Shown: positions 1 through 8,662 of the stretch, piece after piece | Layout: each line of letters begins with the position of its first letter | Position numbering within the stretch: position 1 is the first letter of the stretch | Assembly (NCBI GenBank): GCA_944327625.1 | Contig: CALVHL010000002.1 | Coordinates: forward strand, 62,001 to 126,000 | Length of the DNA: 64,000 bases | Direction: 5' to 3' | Source: an uncultured Clostridia bacterium | GTDB lineage: Bacteria; Bacillota; Clostridia; Christensenellales; Borkfalkiaceae | Program-made: the position numbers and the translations under genes | The notes under the pieces: generated by a model | Told to the model about the DNA's origin: nothing | Database searches by the model: none | Seen by the model: the letters and a program-made list of their open reading frames with translations, nothing else

Positions 1-122
1 CGAGAATAAAGAAGCTGACAAGCGACGAGCGCGTAGACGAAATTGTGCGCCTTACGGGCAGCCAGACCTCGGAAGCGGCAATCATGCACGCCAAAGAACT
101 TCTCGCATACTTCGGAAACTGA
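1..122 (+). CDS. recN: DNA repair protein RecN, C-terminal end (partial)
   Basis: The gene enters from the left edge and stops at TGA 120-122; the reading frame begins at base 3. Only the last 39 residues are present. They include ERVDEIVRLTG and SEAAIMHAKELLAYF, the usual end of RecN, the SMC-like ATPase that works early in double-strand break repair. The recN-spoIVB order matches Bacillus and Clostridia and supports the call. The ATPase motifs lie outside the window. A terminator follows about 20 bases after the stop. Confidence 0.8.
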   Translation, partial: RIKKLTSDERVDEIVRLTGSQTSEAAIMHAKELLAYFGN

Positions 123-141
123 TAAATCAAATAAACGATAT

Positions 142-180
142 TGCGGCGACTGCAAATTGAGCGGTTGCCGCATATTTTAT
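142..180 (+). terminator. Terminator after recN
   Basis: A 9-bp stem (TGCGGCGAC at 142-150 with GTTGCCGCA at 164-172, one G-U pair) is followed by TATTTTATTT. It separates recN from spoIVB and argues against any spoIVB start upstream of it. Confidence 0.7.
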
Positions 181-203
181 TTGAAGCGGCGCACAATAGT
201 TGT

Positions 204-1223
204 ATGCTCCGCATCAAAAAGTATTTAAAGTGTATTTCCGCGGCGTTATTCGTTGCCGCTTTCTGCCTCATACTGACTTCGTCGACGGCATTCGCCGCGA
301 CTTCGCACGAACTCTACCTCGGCGGCTTTCCCGCAGGTTTCATTCTCGAAACGCAATCGGTAGAGGTGGTGGGCATATCTGAGGTTATGTCCGACGAGGG
401 CGCGCGCTGTCCCGCAAGGGAATACGGCATTGCGGCAGGCGACGTCATCGAGAAGGTAAACGGAATTGAGGTTACCTCCGCAGAACAGCTCAACAACTTA
501 ATTAACGAAGATTTCAAGAGCTTTGAACTGACGGTTTTAAGACAGGGACAGAGCAGAAACATAACCGTAAATCCCGTAAGGGAGAGCGCGACGGGCAAAA
601 ATAAGCTCGGGCTTCTCGTTCGCGACAGTCTGAACGGCATAGGAACAGTGACTTATATCGACAGAACGCAGGGCAAATACGGCTCGCTCGGTCACCCCGT
701 CGCAGACCAGACGGGCGCGCTTACGAAAATACGCGGCGGAAGATTATTCGGCTGTTCTATATACAACGTAAAAAAGGGGCAGAGGGGCAACCCGGGCGAA
801 CTTAAAGGCATATTCAGCAACGCGCAGAACATAGGCACTGTCTGCCTCAACGCAACTTCGGGCATTTACGGCGAAGTCAATGACGAGATAGATTATTCGA
901 CGCTCACAAAGATTAAAGCGGGCAGCGTAAGTCAGGCAAAAATAGGCAAGGCGAGCATATTCACGACGATCGACGGAAATTCGCCCGAGGAATACGATAT
1001 AAGCATAATAAAGGTAGACGCTGCGAACAAGGATAACAGAAATTTCGTCATAAGAATTGACGACGGCGAGCTTCTCGAAAAGACGGGCGGCATAGTTCAG
1101 GGAATGAGCGGCAGCCCCATTGTGCAGGACGGCAAACTCATCGGTGCGGTGACGCACGTCTTCATAAACGATCCGACGAGGGGGTACGGCATAGCGATTG
1201 AAAACATGCTCGAAGCATTTTAA
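204..1223 (+). CDS. spoIVB: SpoIVB peptidase (S55), sigma-K checkpoint protease
   Basis: SpoIVB is a secreted serine peptidase of the forespore that signals across the intermembrane space to trigger pro-sigma-K processing. This protein has 339 residues, somewhat shorter than the 426 of B. subtilis. It has an N-terminal signal or anchor segment rich in A, V, F and L, then a PDZ domain (GIAAGDVIEKVNGIEV, about residues 70-130), then the S55 peptidase domain. The catalytic histidine region reads GSLGHPVAD and the serine region GMSGSPIVQDGK, followed by VTHVFINDPTRGYGI, all very close to the family. ATG 204 is chosen because it gives the signal peptide directly and because the earlier in-frame ATG (141) lies in the recN terminator. 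No strong Shine-Dalgarno is seen. In B. subtilis spo0A follows; here a membrane protein and a carboxypeptidase follow instead. Confidence 0.92.
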   Translation: MLRIKKYLKCISAALFVAAFCLILTSSTAFAATSHELYLGGFPAGFILETQSVEVVGISEVMSDEGARCPAREYGIAAGDVIEKVNGIEVTSAEQLNNLINEDFKSFELTVLRQGQSRNITVNPVRESATGKNKLGLLVRDSLNGIGTVTYIDRTQGKYGSLGHPVADQTGALTKIRGGRLFGCSIYNVKKGQRGNPGELKGIFSNAQNIGTVCLNATSGIYGEVNDEIDYSTLTKIKAGSVSQAKIGKASIFTTIDGNSPEEYDISIIKVDAANKDNRNFVIRIDDGELLEKTGGIVQGMSGSPIVQDGKLIGAVTHVFINDPTRGYGIAIENMLEAF

Positions 1224-1230
1224 ATTTATG

Positions 1231-1254
1231 TCCTCATATAATTATATATGAGGA
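1231..1254 (+). terminator. Perfect hairpin between spoIVB and the next gene
   Basis: TCCTCATATA (1231-1240) and TATATGAGGA (1245-1254) are exact inverted repeats around an ATTA loop, 7 bases after the spoIVB stop. The following bases are TTTATCATTTT, so it could be a weak terminator. The proposed start codon of the next gene (1248) lies inside the right arm, so the hairpin might instead control translation of that gene. Confidence 0.45.
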
Positions 1255-1790
1255 TTTATCATTTTAAGGGCAAAGATATAGAAAGTACGTTCATTTTTGC
1301 GGCGATTTGTGTCGCAATAGCGGCAATTATATCTGGCATAGTACTATTTATAACTGTCGGTATAAATGATTACTTCTATAATTTTGCCGATATTTACATA
1401 TTTTATGCCTTTAATTTTAAAAACGGCAGTATTTTCATTTCGCGCTTTTTCAGCGAAGCCGTATATCTTTATGCGGTATTTTTCATCGTCAGGGCAACGC
1501 GAACGCGCTATGCCGTTCTGCCGTTCATTGCGATAAGGCTGTTCATTGCGGCGTTTTACGGCGCGGTGCTGTTCGGCGTATTTTTTACGGAGGGGGCGAT
1601 TGTCGCGCTTTTCGTATTCTTGCCGTCCTGCGCCGTTTCGCTCGCGCTCATTCTCATTTCGGCATTTATCTGCGACGGAAAACTGAGGGGTTGTGCATAC
1701 GCTCTGCCGCTTATCTTTGCGCTGATAAGCGCGCTTGCGTCGCTCGTTCTCCTGAACGTCGTATTCCGAACGGTCATAATTATTGTATAA
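1248..1790 (+). CDS. Five-helix membrane protein, possibly SpoIIM-like
   Basis: This is a 180-residue, very hydrophobic protein with about five transmembrane segments (near residues 15-38, 63-82, 88-110, 112-140 and 148-178). I do not recognise a diagnostic motif. Its size, topology and the FVFLPS segment in the fourth helix recall SpoIIM, which anchors the DMP engulfment machinery with SpoIID and SpoIIP. Its place between spoIVB and a sporulation-type carboxypeptidase fits that. This is inference, not a family match. The start is uncertain: ATG 1248 lies within a hairpin and has no ribosome-binding site. A profile comparison with SpoIIM would decide. Confidence 0.45.
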   Translation: MRIYHFKGKDIESTFIFAAICVAIAAIISGIVLFITVGINDYFYNFADIYIFYAFNFKNGSIFISRFFSEAVYLYAVFFIVRATRTRYAVLPFIAIRLFIAAFYGAVLFGVFFTEGAIVALFVFLPSCAVSLALILISAFICDGKLRGCAYALPLIFALISALASLVLLNVVFRTVIIIV

Positions 1791-1818
1791 TAATCGGTTG
1801 TTGCGGCAAACTATTTGC

Positions 1819-2988
1819 ATGAAAAGGTTAATTTCACGCATTGCGGCGGCCGTCTCCGCCTGCATACTTTTGATTTCGGGCGCTCTTTCTGTCGGCGGCG
1901 CACTCTGCGCCGAACAGAGACAACTCGTCACGGGCTGCAAGAGCGCATATCTCTGCGACTATAATTCGGGTGAGTGCGTCTATAAATACAACGAAAAGGC
2001 GAGGCTGCCCATTGCGAGCGTCTGCAAGGTAATGACGCTTACGCTCTGCCTCGACGCAGTAAATGACGGCAGGCTCTCGACCGATGACACCGTCACCGTC
2101 AGCGAACGCGCGGCGGGAATGGGCGGCTCTCAGGTGTTCCTGCAAAGCGGTCTGACCTATTCGGTCGACCAGCTCTTAAAGAGCATAGTCGTCTGTTCGG
2201 CAAACGACAGCTGCGTCGCCATGGCAGAAAAGCTGTGCGGAAGCGAAGAAATTTTTGTCTCGCGCATGAACGAGAAGGCGAGGGAGCTGGGCTGCGGCAA
2301 TACTCTGTTTGCCAACTGTACGGGGCTTCCCAAAGAGACGCAGTATTCCTGCGCGGAGGACGTGGCGCTGATGTTCCGCAACCTCATTCGCCACGACGAA
2401 TATTTCAGATACAGCAAGATCTGGCTTGAAGACTTCAATCATCCCGACGATCGGGTGACTTCCATGACCAACACGAATAAACTGTTGAGGCGTTATTCCG
2501 CCTGCGACGGCGGCAAGACGGGTTACACGGGCGAAGCGGGGTTCTGCCTTGCCTCGACCGCAACGAGGAATAATCTGCGACTAATTTCGGTAGTTCTCGG
2601 CGCGGACACCTCGGATAACCGCTTCGACGGCGCGGTAAATCTGTTCGATTACGGCTTTGCCAACTATTCCAACAAGCTCATTCTCGACGAGAGCGTCAAC
2701 CTCAGAGAGCGGGCGGCGGTGGACTGCGGCAAAAGGGAAAGTCTTACCGTCCGACCTTCGAGAAACGCCTACGTCTTTTCAAAGAACGACCTGACGCCCG
2801 AAGTTACGAGCAACGTCGTCCTCGAAAAGCTCTCCGCGCCGATTGCCGAGGGCGACAGGGTTGGCTATGCGGAAATCTATAAGGACGGTATAATCTGCGA
2901 CACCGTCGAACTCGTCGCCGCCGAAAGCATTGAGAGGGCGGGCTATGGCGACAATTTCAGAAAGCTTTCCGAAAATTGGGCTTTTTAA
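1819..2988 (+). CDS. D-alanyl-D-alanine carboxypeptidase (S11, DacF/DacB type)
   Basis: Family enzymes trim the terminal D-Ala from peptidoglycan stem peptides outside the membrane; several act on the spore cortex. The 389-residue protein has a signal peptide (about residues 1-31), then the penicillin-binding motifs in order: S67-V-C-K70 (SxxK), SAND (SxN) and GGKTGYTGEAG (KTG). A C-terminal beta-rich domain of the PBP5_C kind covers about residues 275-380. ATG 1819 is chosen because it begins the signal peptide; an in-frame ATG 12 codons earlier gives an unlikely extension. It is the first of two S11 enzymes within 7 kb; the other is at 7634-8641. The cortex role is inferred from the sporulation neighbours. 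Confidence 0.88.
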   Translation: MKRLISRIAAAVSACILLISGALSVGGALCAEQRQLVTGCKSAYLCDYNSGECVYKYNEKARLPIASVCKVMTLTLCLDAVNDGRLSTDDTVTVSERAAGMGGSQVFLQSGLTYSVDQLLKSIVVCSANDSCVAMAEKLCGSEEIFVSRMNEKARELGCGNTLFANCTGLPKETQYSCAEDVALMFRNLIRHDEYFRYSKIWLEDFNHPDDRVTSMTNTNKLLRRYSACDGGKTGYTGEAGFCLASTATRNNLRLISVVLGADTSDNRFDGAVNLFDYGFANYSNKLILDESVNLRERAAVDCGKRESLTVRPSRNAYVFSKNDLTPEVTSNVVLEKLSAPIAEGDRVGYAEIYKDGIICDTVELVAAESIERAGYGDNFRKLSENWAF

Positions 2989-3092
2989 CTGTATATTGTA
3001 TTAGAGCCCGACTTAAACGCCAAAATATTTGACTAATTGAATGACCTTTGATAAAATATATAGGAGATATTTTATCCGAGGTCATTTATTTT

Positions 3093-4418
3093 ATGAACGA
3101 AAGAAAGACGCTTAAAGCCGACGAAAACGGCAGGCTTATGATAGGCGGAGCTTACGCCTCCGACCTTGCGGCAGAGTTCGGTACGCCGCTCTATGTTTTT
3201 GACGAAGATTACATCCGCTTGATGATGCGCGTTTACAAGAATACCATCGACACACTTTACGGCGGGAACGGCAACGTGCTCTATGCTTCCAAGGCATTTT
3301 CCTGCGAGGCGGTCTACCGCATTGCCGAACAGGAGGGCATCGGTTGCGACGCTGTTTCGGGCGGCGAACTCTATACCGCGCTCAAAGCGGGCTTCAATGC
3401 AAAGAATATCTATGTGCACGGCAACAATAAGCTCGGCTATGAGCTCGAAGAAGCCGTCGCGGCAGGGGTGGGCGGCATAGTTGTCGACTCGATAACCGAA
3501 GCTGAAGAACTCGACGGAATATGCGCGGCGGCGGGCAAGGTTCAGGACGTACTCATAAGAATTAACCCCGGCGTCGAGGCGCACACCCACGCATTCGTGC
3601 AGACGGCGAGGACAGATTCTAAATTCGGCTTTTCAATATCTGACGGAAGCGCGCTTAAAATGATTAAGAGCGTGCTCGGCTTCAAAAATATCGCGCTCCG
3701 CGGCTTCCATTGCCATATCGGTTCGCAGATCTTTGAAAAGCAGTCGTTCGTGCTCGCGGCGGAGAAGATGATGAACTTTATAGACGACGTCAGAAAGGCG
3801 ACGGGCTTTACGGCAAGCGTGCTCAATATGGGCGGCGGGTTCGGAATTTACTATACCGACGAAGATCCCAAGCACAGCGAAGCAGATTATGCGGGCTATC
3901 TGAAAGCGCTCATCGACGCGATCAAGGCAAAGGCAAAGGAGCTTTCGCTTGCCGAGCCCTATCTCCTGATCGAGCCCGGGCGTTCGATAGTCGGCGAAAG
4001 CGGCATTACGCTCTACACCGTCGGAACTATCAAGGACATTCCCGGAATTAAGAAATACGTAGCCGTCGACGGCGGTATGTTTGAAGCGCCCAGATACGCG
4101 CTCTACCAGTCGAAATACTGCGCCGCCAAGGTCGACGACGTCAACGCGCCCGCAACGCAGGTTGTCAGCATTGCGGGAAAGTGCTGCGAGAGCGGCGACC
4201 TCGTCGCGGCGGACGTCAAACTGCCAGAAGTTAAAAAGGGAGACGTAATTGCCGTATTCTCGACGGGCGCATACCATTATTCCATGGCGAGCAACTATAA
4301 CCGCAACTTCGTTCCCGCAGCCGTGCTCGTAAAGGACGGCAAAGCGGATATAATCGTAAAGAGACAGAACTATGAGGACATCGTCCGCAACGACGTTATC
4401 CCCGAGAGACTTAAATAA
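3093..4418 (+). CDS. lysA: Diaminopimelate decarboxylase
   Basis: LysA removes CO2 from meso-diaminopimelate to give lysine, using PLP. The 441-residue protein is a normal fold III decarboxylase. The PLP lysine lies in LYASKAFSC, the substrate region reads HCHIGSQI, and the phosphate-binding region reads EPGRSIV. The C-terminal KCCESGD and GAYHYSM segments match the family. ATG 3093 is preferred over ATG 3048 because it follows CCGAGG at a workable distance and gives the usual N-terminus. The stop overlaps the next start (TAATG), so lysA, the protease, scpA and scpB look like one operon. Confidence 0.95.
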   Translation: MNERKTLKADENGRLMIGGAYASDLAAEFGTPLYVFDEDYIRLMMRVYKNTIDTLYGGNGNVLYASKAFSCEAVYRIAEQEGIGCDAVSGGELYTALKAGFNAKNIYVHGNNKLGYELEEAVAAGVGGIVVDSITEAEELDGICAAAGKVQDVLIRINPGVEAHTHAFVQTARTDSKFGFSISDGSALKMIKSVLGFKNIALRGFHCHIGSQIFEKQSFVLAAEKMMNFIDDVRKATGFTASVLNMGGGFGIYYTDEDPKHSEADYAGYLKALIDAIKAKAKELSLAEPYLLIEPGRSIVGESGITLYTVGTIKDIPGIKKYVAVDGGMFEAPRYALYQSKYCAAKVDDVNAPATQVVSIAGKCCESGDLVAADVKLPEVKKGDVIAVFSTGAYHYSMASNYNRNFVPAAVLVKDGKADIIVKRQNYEDIVRNDVIPERLK

Positions 4419-5122
4419 TGGAAATACTCATCTACTATCTGGTGCGGATAATTGCCGTAATACTCGTATTTGCTCCGCACGAATTCGCACACGCCTACGT
4501 GGCCTATAAAAACGGCGACGGCACAGCCAAAATGTACGGCAGAATGTCGCTCAACCCGCTCAGGCATATCGATCCCTCAGGATTTATTCTCTGCGCGCTT
4601 GCGGGCTTCGGCTGGGCCAAGCCCGTGCCCATCAACCCGTCGAACTTCCGCAACTATAAGAAGGGAATGTTTCTGACGGCGATAGCGGGCGTAGTAACCA
4701 ACTATATCATAGCGTTTTTTGCCTATGCGCTGTACACGCTCTGTTATTTCCTTTTCTCGAAAGTAACCTACATTACGACGGGTTTACTGTATTTTGAATA
4801 CTTTGTAACGACGCTGTTTGAAGTAACTTTCAGTTTCAGCCTGTATTCCGTCGTGTTCAATCTTCTGCCGCTCAATCCGCTTGACGGGTTCAGGGTGGTC
4901 GAGGCGTTCACGCGCGAAGTTAATCCCGTACACAGATTTTTGAAGCAGTACGGGCAGATGATACTTATAATACTGATAGTTGAAAGCTTTGCCTGCAACA
5001 TCGTCGCCAACTATTACGCGCCCGCGCAGTATTTCAACCTGCTCGGCTATGTCGGATATTTTGCAACTGAAATCATAGGCTTCCCCATAAAGGCGGCCTG
5101 GGGCTGGTTATTGAAATTATGA
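4418..5122 (+). CDS. Site-2 protease family (M50) membrane metallopeptidase
   Basis: This is a 234-residue integral membrane protein with several hydrophobic segments. The zinc motif H21-E-F-A-H25 lies at the end of the first helix, and the second metal-ligand motif NLLPLNPLDG lies near residues 147-156. This short form, without a PDZ domain, is commonly found beside lysA and scpA in Clostridia (YwhC-like). S2P enzymes cut within membrane helices; no substrate can be read from this sequence. It overlaps lysA by one base and scpA by four bases (ATGA), so it is translationally coupled to both. Confidence 0.9.
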   Translation: MEILIYYLVRIIAVILVFAPHEFAHAYVAYKNGDGTAKMYGRMSLNPLRHIDPSGFILCALAGFGWAKPVPINPSNFRNYKKGMFLTAIAGVVTNYIIAFFAYALYTLCYFLFSKVTYITTGLLYFEYFVTTLFEVTFSFSLYSVVFNLLPLNPLDGFRVVEAFTREVNPVHRFLKQYGQMILIILIVESFACNIVANYYAPAQYFNLLGYVGYFATEIIGFPIKAAWGWLLKL

Positions 5123-5934
5123 TTGACGAAAAGTATGACGATTTTGAATCTATCGTAGACTATAATACGGTCCTCGACGATTTCGAGGGGCCGCTCGACC
5201 TGCTGTTGCACCTCATAAATATCTCCAAGATCAGGATTGAAGACGTATTCGTCTCCAAAGTCACCGAGCAGTTTCTCGACTATATCGAGTTCATGAAAAC
5301 CCAGCCGAGCAGAGACGTAGACAAGGAGAGCGAATATCTCGCCATGGCGGCGCAGATAATCTATATCAAGTCCAAGGCGATGGTGCCCGTCGTCGAGATA
5401 GACGGAGAGGAGATAGGCGGGGCCGAGGAGGAACAGCAGGAGTTTATCGCCCAGCTCAAAGAGAGGGAATTCGAGCTCATAAGAGAGCAGACGCCCAAGC
5501 TCAAAGATCTTGAAACTATCGGCTATTACTTCAAGGAGCCCGACAAAGAGATAAGCAAGGTCAAAGTTGTCTATAAAGATTTTACGGTCGACGGACTGCT
5601 GCACGCGTTTGCAAACCTTCTGCTCCGCAACGAGAGCCTGCAACGCGGGAAAAACAACATAAAGGAAATTCCCAAAGACGAGTACACCGTTCAGGACAGG
5701 GTGACTTACATAAAGGAAAAACTGAAAACCCGCACGGAATTCGACTTTGAGGAGCTGTTTACAAGCTTTTCGCGCAATGAGGTCATAACGACCTTTCAGG
5801 CGCTCCTCGAAATGCTGAAATTTCAGTACGTCATGGTCGAACAGACGGACGCATTCGGAAATATAAGAATTAAACTTAACCCCGAAACCGATTTGGAGAG
5901 GCTGTCAGATGAACAATTTGATGAATATAATTGA
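5119..5934 (+). CDS. scpA: Segregation and condensation protein A
   Basis: ScpA is the kleisin that bridges the SMC ATPase heads and, with ScpB, forms the condensin that resolves and compacts sister chromosomes near the origin. The 271-residue length is typical. The N-terminal SMC-contact region reads DDFEGPLDLLLHLINISKIRIEDV, and the winged-helix C-terminus (about residues 200-271) is present. The acidic first 15 residues are a little longer than usual. It overlaps the protease gene by four bases and scpB by 26 bases. Confidence 0.95.
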   Translation: MIDEKYDDFESIVDYNTVLDDFEGPLDLLLHLINISKIRIEDVFVSKVTEQFLDYIEFMKTQPSRDVDKESEYLAMAAQIIYIKSKAMVPVVEIDGEEIGGAEEEQQEFIAQLKEREFELIREQTPKLKDLETIGYYFKEPDKEISKVKVVYKDFTVDGLLHAFANLLLRNESLQRGKNNIKEIPKDEYTVQDRVTYIKEKLKTRTEFDFEELFTSFSRNEVITTFQALLEMLKFQYVMVEQTDAFGNIRIKLNPETDLERLSDEQFDEYN

Positions 5935-6631
5935 GGGTATTGTCTTTGCCTCGGGCGACGCCGTACCCGTCAAATACATAGTCGAAAAACTCGGCTGCAC
6001 GATAAAAGAGGTAAATGCCTGCATAGACAAGCTCAAAGAGAAGTACGACGAGGAGAGCGGAATTCAGCTTCTTACCTTCAACGGCAAGGCGCAGTTCGCC
6101 TCCAACCCCAAGTACAGGCAGGAGATTTCGGACGTGCTCACGCCCATCAAGGAAAAGGAGTTTACCAAGACCATTCTGGAATGTGCCGCGCTTATAGCCT
6201 ACAAACAGCCCGTCACCAAGGGCGAGTTGGAGGACATAAGAAAAGTAAGCTGCGACTATGCGATACATACGCTTTTAGAGCTCGGAATGATAGAGCCCTG
6301 CGGCAGAAAGGACGCCGTCGGCAAGCCCATTTTATATGTGACGACCGACAATTTCCTCAAACGCTTCCGCCTCAATTCGATAGACGAACTTCCCGACTAT
6401 GACGAGCTGATGGAACAGATCGCACAGCTCAACGACACAATTCTGCGCGAGGAAGAAGATTCGGCTTATCTCTACAAGAAGGACGAATACGTCGCCGAGG
6501 ACGAGGAAGAAGCTCCGCCCGCCCCCGAAAATACCCAAAAGAGCGAGAAAAATGCGCCTTCCGTCACCGAGGACGGCTTTGAAGTACCCGAATTTCTCGA
6601 CGGCGCGGAGGACGTCATCAAAATCAAATAA
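5909..6631 (+). CDS. scpB: Segregation and condensation protein B
   Basis: ScpB dimers bind the ScpA linker and regulate SMC head engagement. Two winged-helix domains cover about residues 1-165; IIEGIVFASGDAVPV and ALIAYKQPVTKGELEDIR match the family. After residue about 180 there is an acidic, alanine- and proline-rich tail (EDEEEAPPAPEN) of about 60 residues, which is common but variable in ScpB. ATG 5909 is chosen because GGAGAGG sits seven bases before it, inside the end of scpA. A strong terminator follows. Confidence 0.95.
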   Translation: MNNLMNIIEGIVFASGDAVPVKYIVEKLGCTIKEVNACIDKLKEKYDEESGIQLLTFNGKAQFASNPKYRQEISDVLTPIKEKEFTKTILECAALIAYKQPVTKGELEDIRKVSCDYAIHTLLELGMIEPCGRKDAVGKPILYVTTDNFLKRFRLNSIDELPDYDELMEQIAQLNDTILREEEDSAYLYKKDEYVAEDEEEAPPAPENTQKSEKNAPSVTEDGFEVPEFLDGAEDVIKIK

Positions 6632-6647
6632 TAAAAATATAAGATAC

Positions 6648-6682
6648 GAGGTCATCGCAAACGCGCGGCGACCTCTTTTTTT
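6648..6682 (+). terminator. Terminator of the lysA-scpB operon
   Basis: GAGGTC (6648-6653) pairs with GACCTC (6670-6675), with further GC-rich pairing inside the loop. A run of seven T follows. Confidence 0.85.
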
Positions 6683-6751
6683 ATTGCAAAATTTTCCGCA
6701 CAGAGAAGTAAAAACCGCATAAAAGCGGAGGCAATAAAGAATAATAATGAT

Positions 6752-7267
6752 GTGGAAAACGCATTCGTGTGGTCGGCGGCGACGGTCTTCACCGTCCTTA
6801 TATTTCCGCTCCATATATTTAACTATATCCATATTTCGACCGACGTAAAGTATTTCGGATACACAATGTCGCTCTATAAATTCATGCACGTCCTGAATGT
6901 AAATACACAGGAGGGACAGCCGATGAAAATGATGATAAACGGCAAAGAGAGCGGGCTGGACCTAAGAAAACTGTCCACAAACTATCTAAAACTTGTCAAA
7001 AAGCTGAGTTTCATCAAGATTATTCAACTTAGCGAGTTTGGAGCAGACAGCGCCTTGACCTGCACTGCGGCGGTAATGCAGCACACGGCGACGGAATGGC
7101 TTTACACGCTCATTAACTACGCCGATCAGGGCGTAAAGCTAAGAAATTATACGATAATCAATCAGGACGGAAAACATATAAATTACTTTATCAAGATAGT
7201 CAACGCGATAAACATTCTGTCGCTAGCATCTGCTATATTTATCATATTGAGAGGTAAGAAAAAGTGA
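6752..7267 (+). CDS. YtfI-like (DUF2953-type) protein
   Basis: The 171-residue protein has an N-terminal membrane segment (about 5-24) and a hydrophobic C-terminus ending in basic residues. The middle contains EFGADSALTCTAAVM, which resembles the conserved glycine-rich segment of DUF2953 (YtfI). The call depends mostly on context: in Clostridia ytfI directly precedes ytfJ, and the next gene here is a clear ytfJ relative. In B. subtilis YtfI is sporulation-associated. The start is GTG 6752; the nearest Shine-Dalgarno (GGAGG, 6727-6731) is about 20 bases away, so the true start could differ. It overlaps the next gene by four bases. Confidence 0.55.
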   Translation: MENAFVWSAATVFTVLIFPLHIFNYIHISTDVKYFGYTMSLYKFMHVLNVNTQEGQPMKMMINGKESGLDLRKLSTNYLKLVKKLSFIKIIQLSEFGADSALTCTAAVMQHTATEWLYTLINYADQGVKLRNYTIINQDGKHINYFIKIVNAINILSLASAIFIILRGKKK

Positions 7268-7641
7268 ATGTAAAAATAAAGAAGGGAACAAAGGACAACC
7301 AATTTGAAAAGCCCAACTTACAGCTTGAAAAGATAGCCGACGCGAATACCGTCGTCGGAACGTCTATCGTCACCGTGAGCGGGGCGCAGGTAATACCGCT
7401 TTCGTCCGTCACGGTCGTAAACCTCGGCGGCGGAGGAGAATACGGCGATATAAAGACTTTTAGAGAAGCCGACGGCTTCAAGCTTGCGGGAGGCAACGGC
7501 ACAGTCGTAACGGTAAAGCCTGCGGGTTTTCTCGTCGACGACGGCAAGGGCTGTCGTCTGTTAAAGATGGTTGACGGCCCGATAGACGCCCTGATGAATA
7601 AGACGGGGGAATTGGTTTCAAAATTGACGGACGATGATTAA
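7264..7641 (+). CDS. GerW/YtfJ family sporulation protein
   Basis: This is a 125-residue soluble protein with the YtfJ pattern: VVGTSIVTVSGAQVIPLSS (from about residue 31), a glycine cluster GGGGEYGD, then GGNGTVVTVKPAGFLV. In B. subtilis YtfJ/GerW is a spore protein linked to germination; the biochemical role is unknown. It starts four bases inside the previous gene and overlaps the following carboxypeptidase by eight bases. That tight packing supports shared expression during sporulation. Confidence 0.8.
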   Translation: MNVKIKKGTKDNQFEKPNLQLEKIADANTVVGTSIVTVSGAQVIPLSSVTVVNLGGGGEYGDIKTFREADGFKLAGGNGTVVTVKPAGFLVDDGKGCRLLKMVDGPIDALMNKTGELVSKLTDDD

Positions 7642-8641
7642 AAAGACGATTAAGGCATCATTTTTACTTGCTTTTGTGCTCATATTTGCAATTTTGCATA
7701 TTACTATGTCAGACATAATAACTGCAAAAGCCGACGGAGTTGCCGAAATAACTATGGAGCTTTCAACGGGCAGGATTCTGAGCGCAAAAAATGAACGAAT
7801 TAAACTGCCCATGGCAAGCACTACTAAGATAATGACGGCGCTCATCGTTGCAGAGGACTGCAATCTTGACGAGGTCGTGGCCGTGCCCGACGAAGCGGTA
7901 GGCACGGAAGGTTCGAGCATTTACCTCAAAAATGATGAAAAACTGACGATAAGGGATCTTCTGTACGGGCTTATGTTGCGCTCCGGCAACGACGCCGCCG
8001 TCGCTCTCGCCATAATTCACAGCGGCTCAACCGAAAGTTTCGTCGAAAAAATGAACGAGAAGGCGAGAGCTATAGGCGCTAACGATACGCATTTCTGTAA
8101 CCCCAACGGACTGCCCGCCGAAGGGCATTATACCACGGCTTACGATCTCTGCCTTATCGCGCGCTACGCAATGAATAATCAGATTTTCAAAGAGGTAGTT
8201 TCGACGACCAATTATACGGGCGATTTCCGAAGTTTTACCAATAAGAATAAACTTTTATACTCTTTCAGCGGCGCAAACGGCATTAAGACGGGCTATACCG
8301 ACAGGGCGGGCAGATGTCTTGTTTCGTCCGCCGTGCGCGATAATATGGACGTTATTTGCGTGGTGCTCAACTGCTACGATATGTACGAGAGGAGCGCAAA
8401 GCTCCTGACCGACGCATTTGAGAGTTTCAGCCTTGAAAGCATTTCGACCGATAAAATTTTCAGTTTCAACGGTACGCCCTGCATACTTTCCGAAGTTGCG
8501 ACGGTCTGCGTAAGAAGCGGCGAACAGCTCGATTACAAAATCTTGCCAGCAGAGCCGAACGATGAGGGAATTGTAGCAAAATTGCAAATTTTAGACGCAA
8601 ATGACTTGATTTTCACCGCAAATTTGTATAGTATTAAGTAA
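7634..8641 (+). CDS. dacF: D-alanyl-D-alanine carboxypeptidase (DacF-like, S11)
   Basis: This is the second S11 enzyme, 335 residues. The signal peptide ends near residue 33. The active-site motifs are S62-T-T-K65, SGND and IKTGYTDRAG. After about residue 270 only a short domain remains, shorter than the PBP5_C domain of the paralogue at 1819-2988. The order scpA-scpB...ytfI-ytfJ-dac-rluB corresponds to the B. subtilis scpA-scpB-ypuI-dacB-spmAB-rluB region, so a role in spore cortex modification is likely. ATG 7634 overlaps ytfJ by eight bases. The symbol dacF is a best guess between dacB and dacF. Confidence 0.85.
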   Translation: MIKKTIKASFLLAFVLIFAILHITMSDIITAKADGVAEITMELSTGRILSAKNERIKLPMASTTKIMTALIVAEDCNLDEVVAVPDEAVGTEGSSIYLKNDEKLTIRDLLYGLMLRSGNDAAVALAIIHSGSTESFVEKMNEKARAIGANDTHFCNPNGLPAEGHYTTAYDLCLIARYAMNNQIFKEVVSTTNYTGDFRSFTNKNKLLYSFSGANGIKTGYTDRAGRCLVSSAVRDNMDVICVVLNCYDMYERSAKLLTDAFESFSLESISTDKIFSFNGTPCILSEVATVCVRSGEQLDYKILPAEPNDEGIVAKLQILDANDLIFTANLYSIK

Positions 8642-8662
8642 ATACATTTTTTGCGGTAGAAT

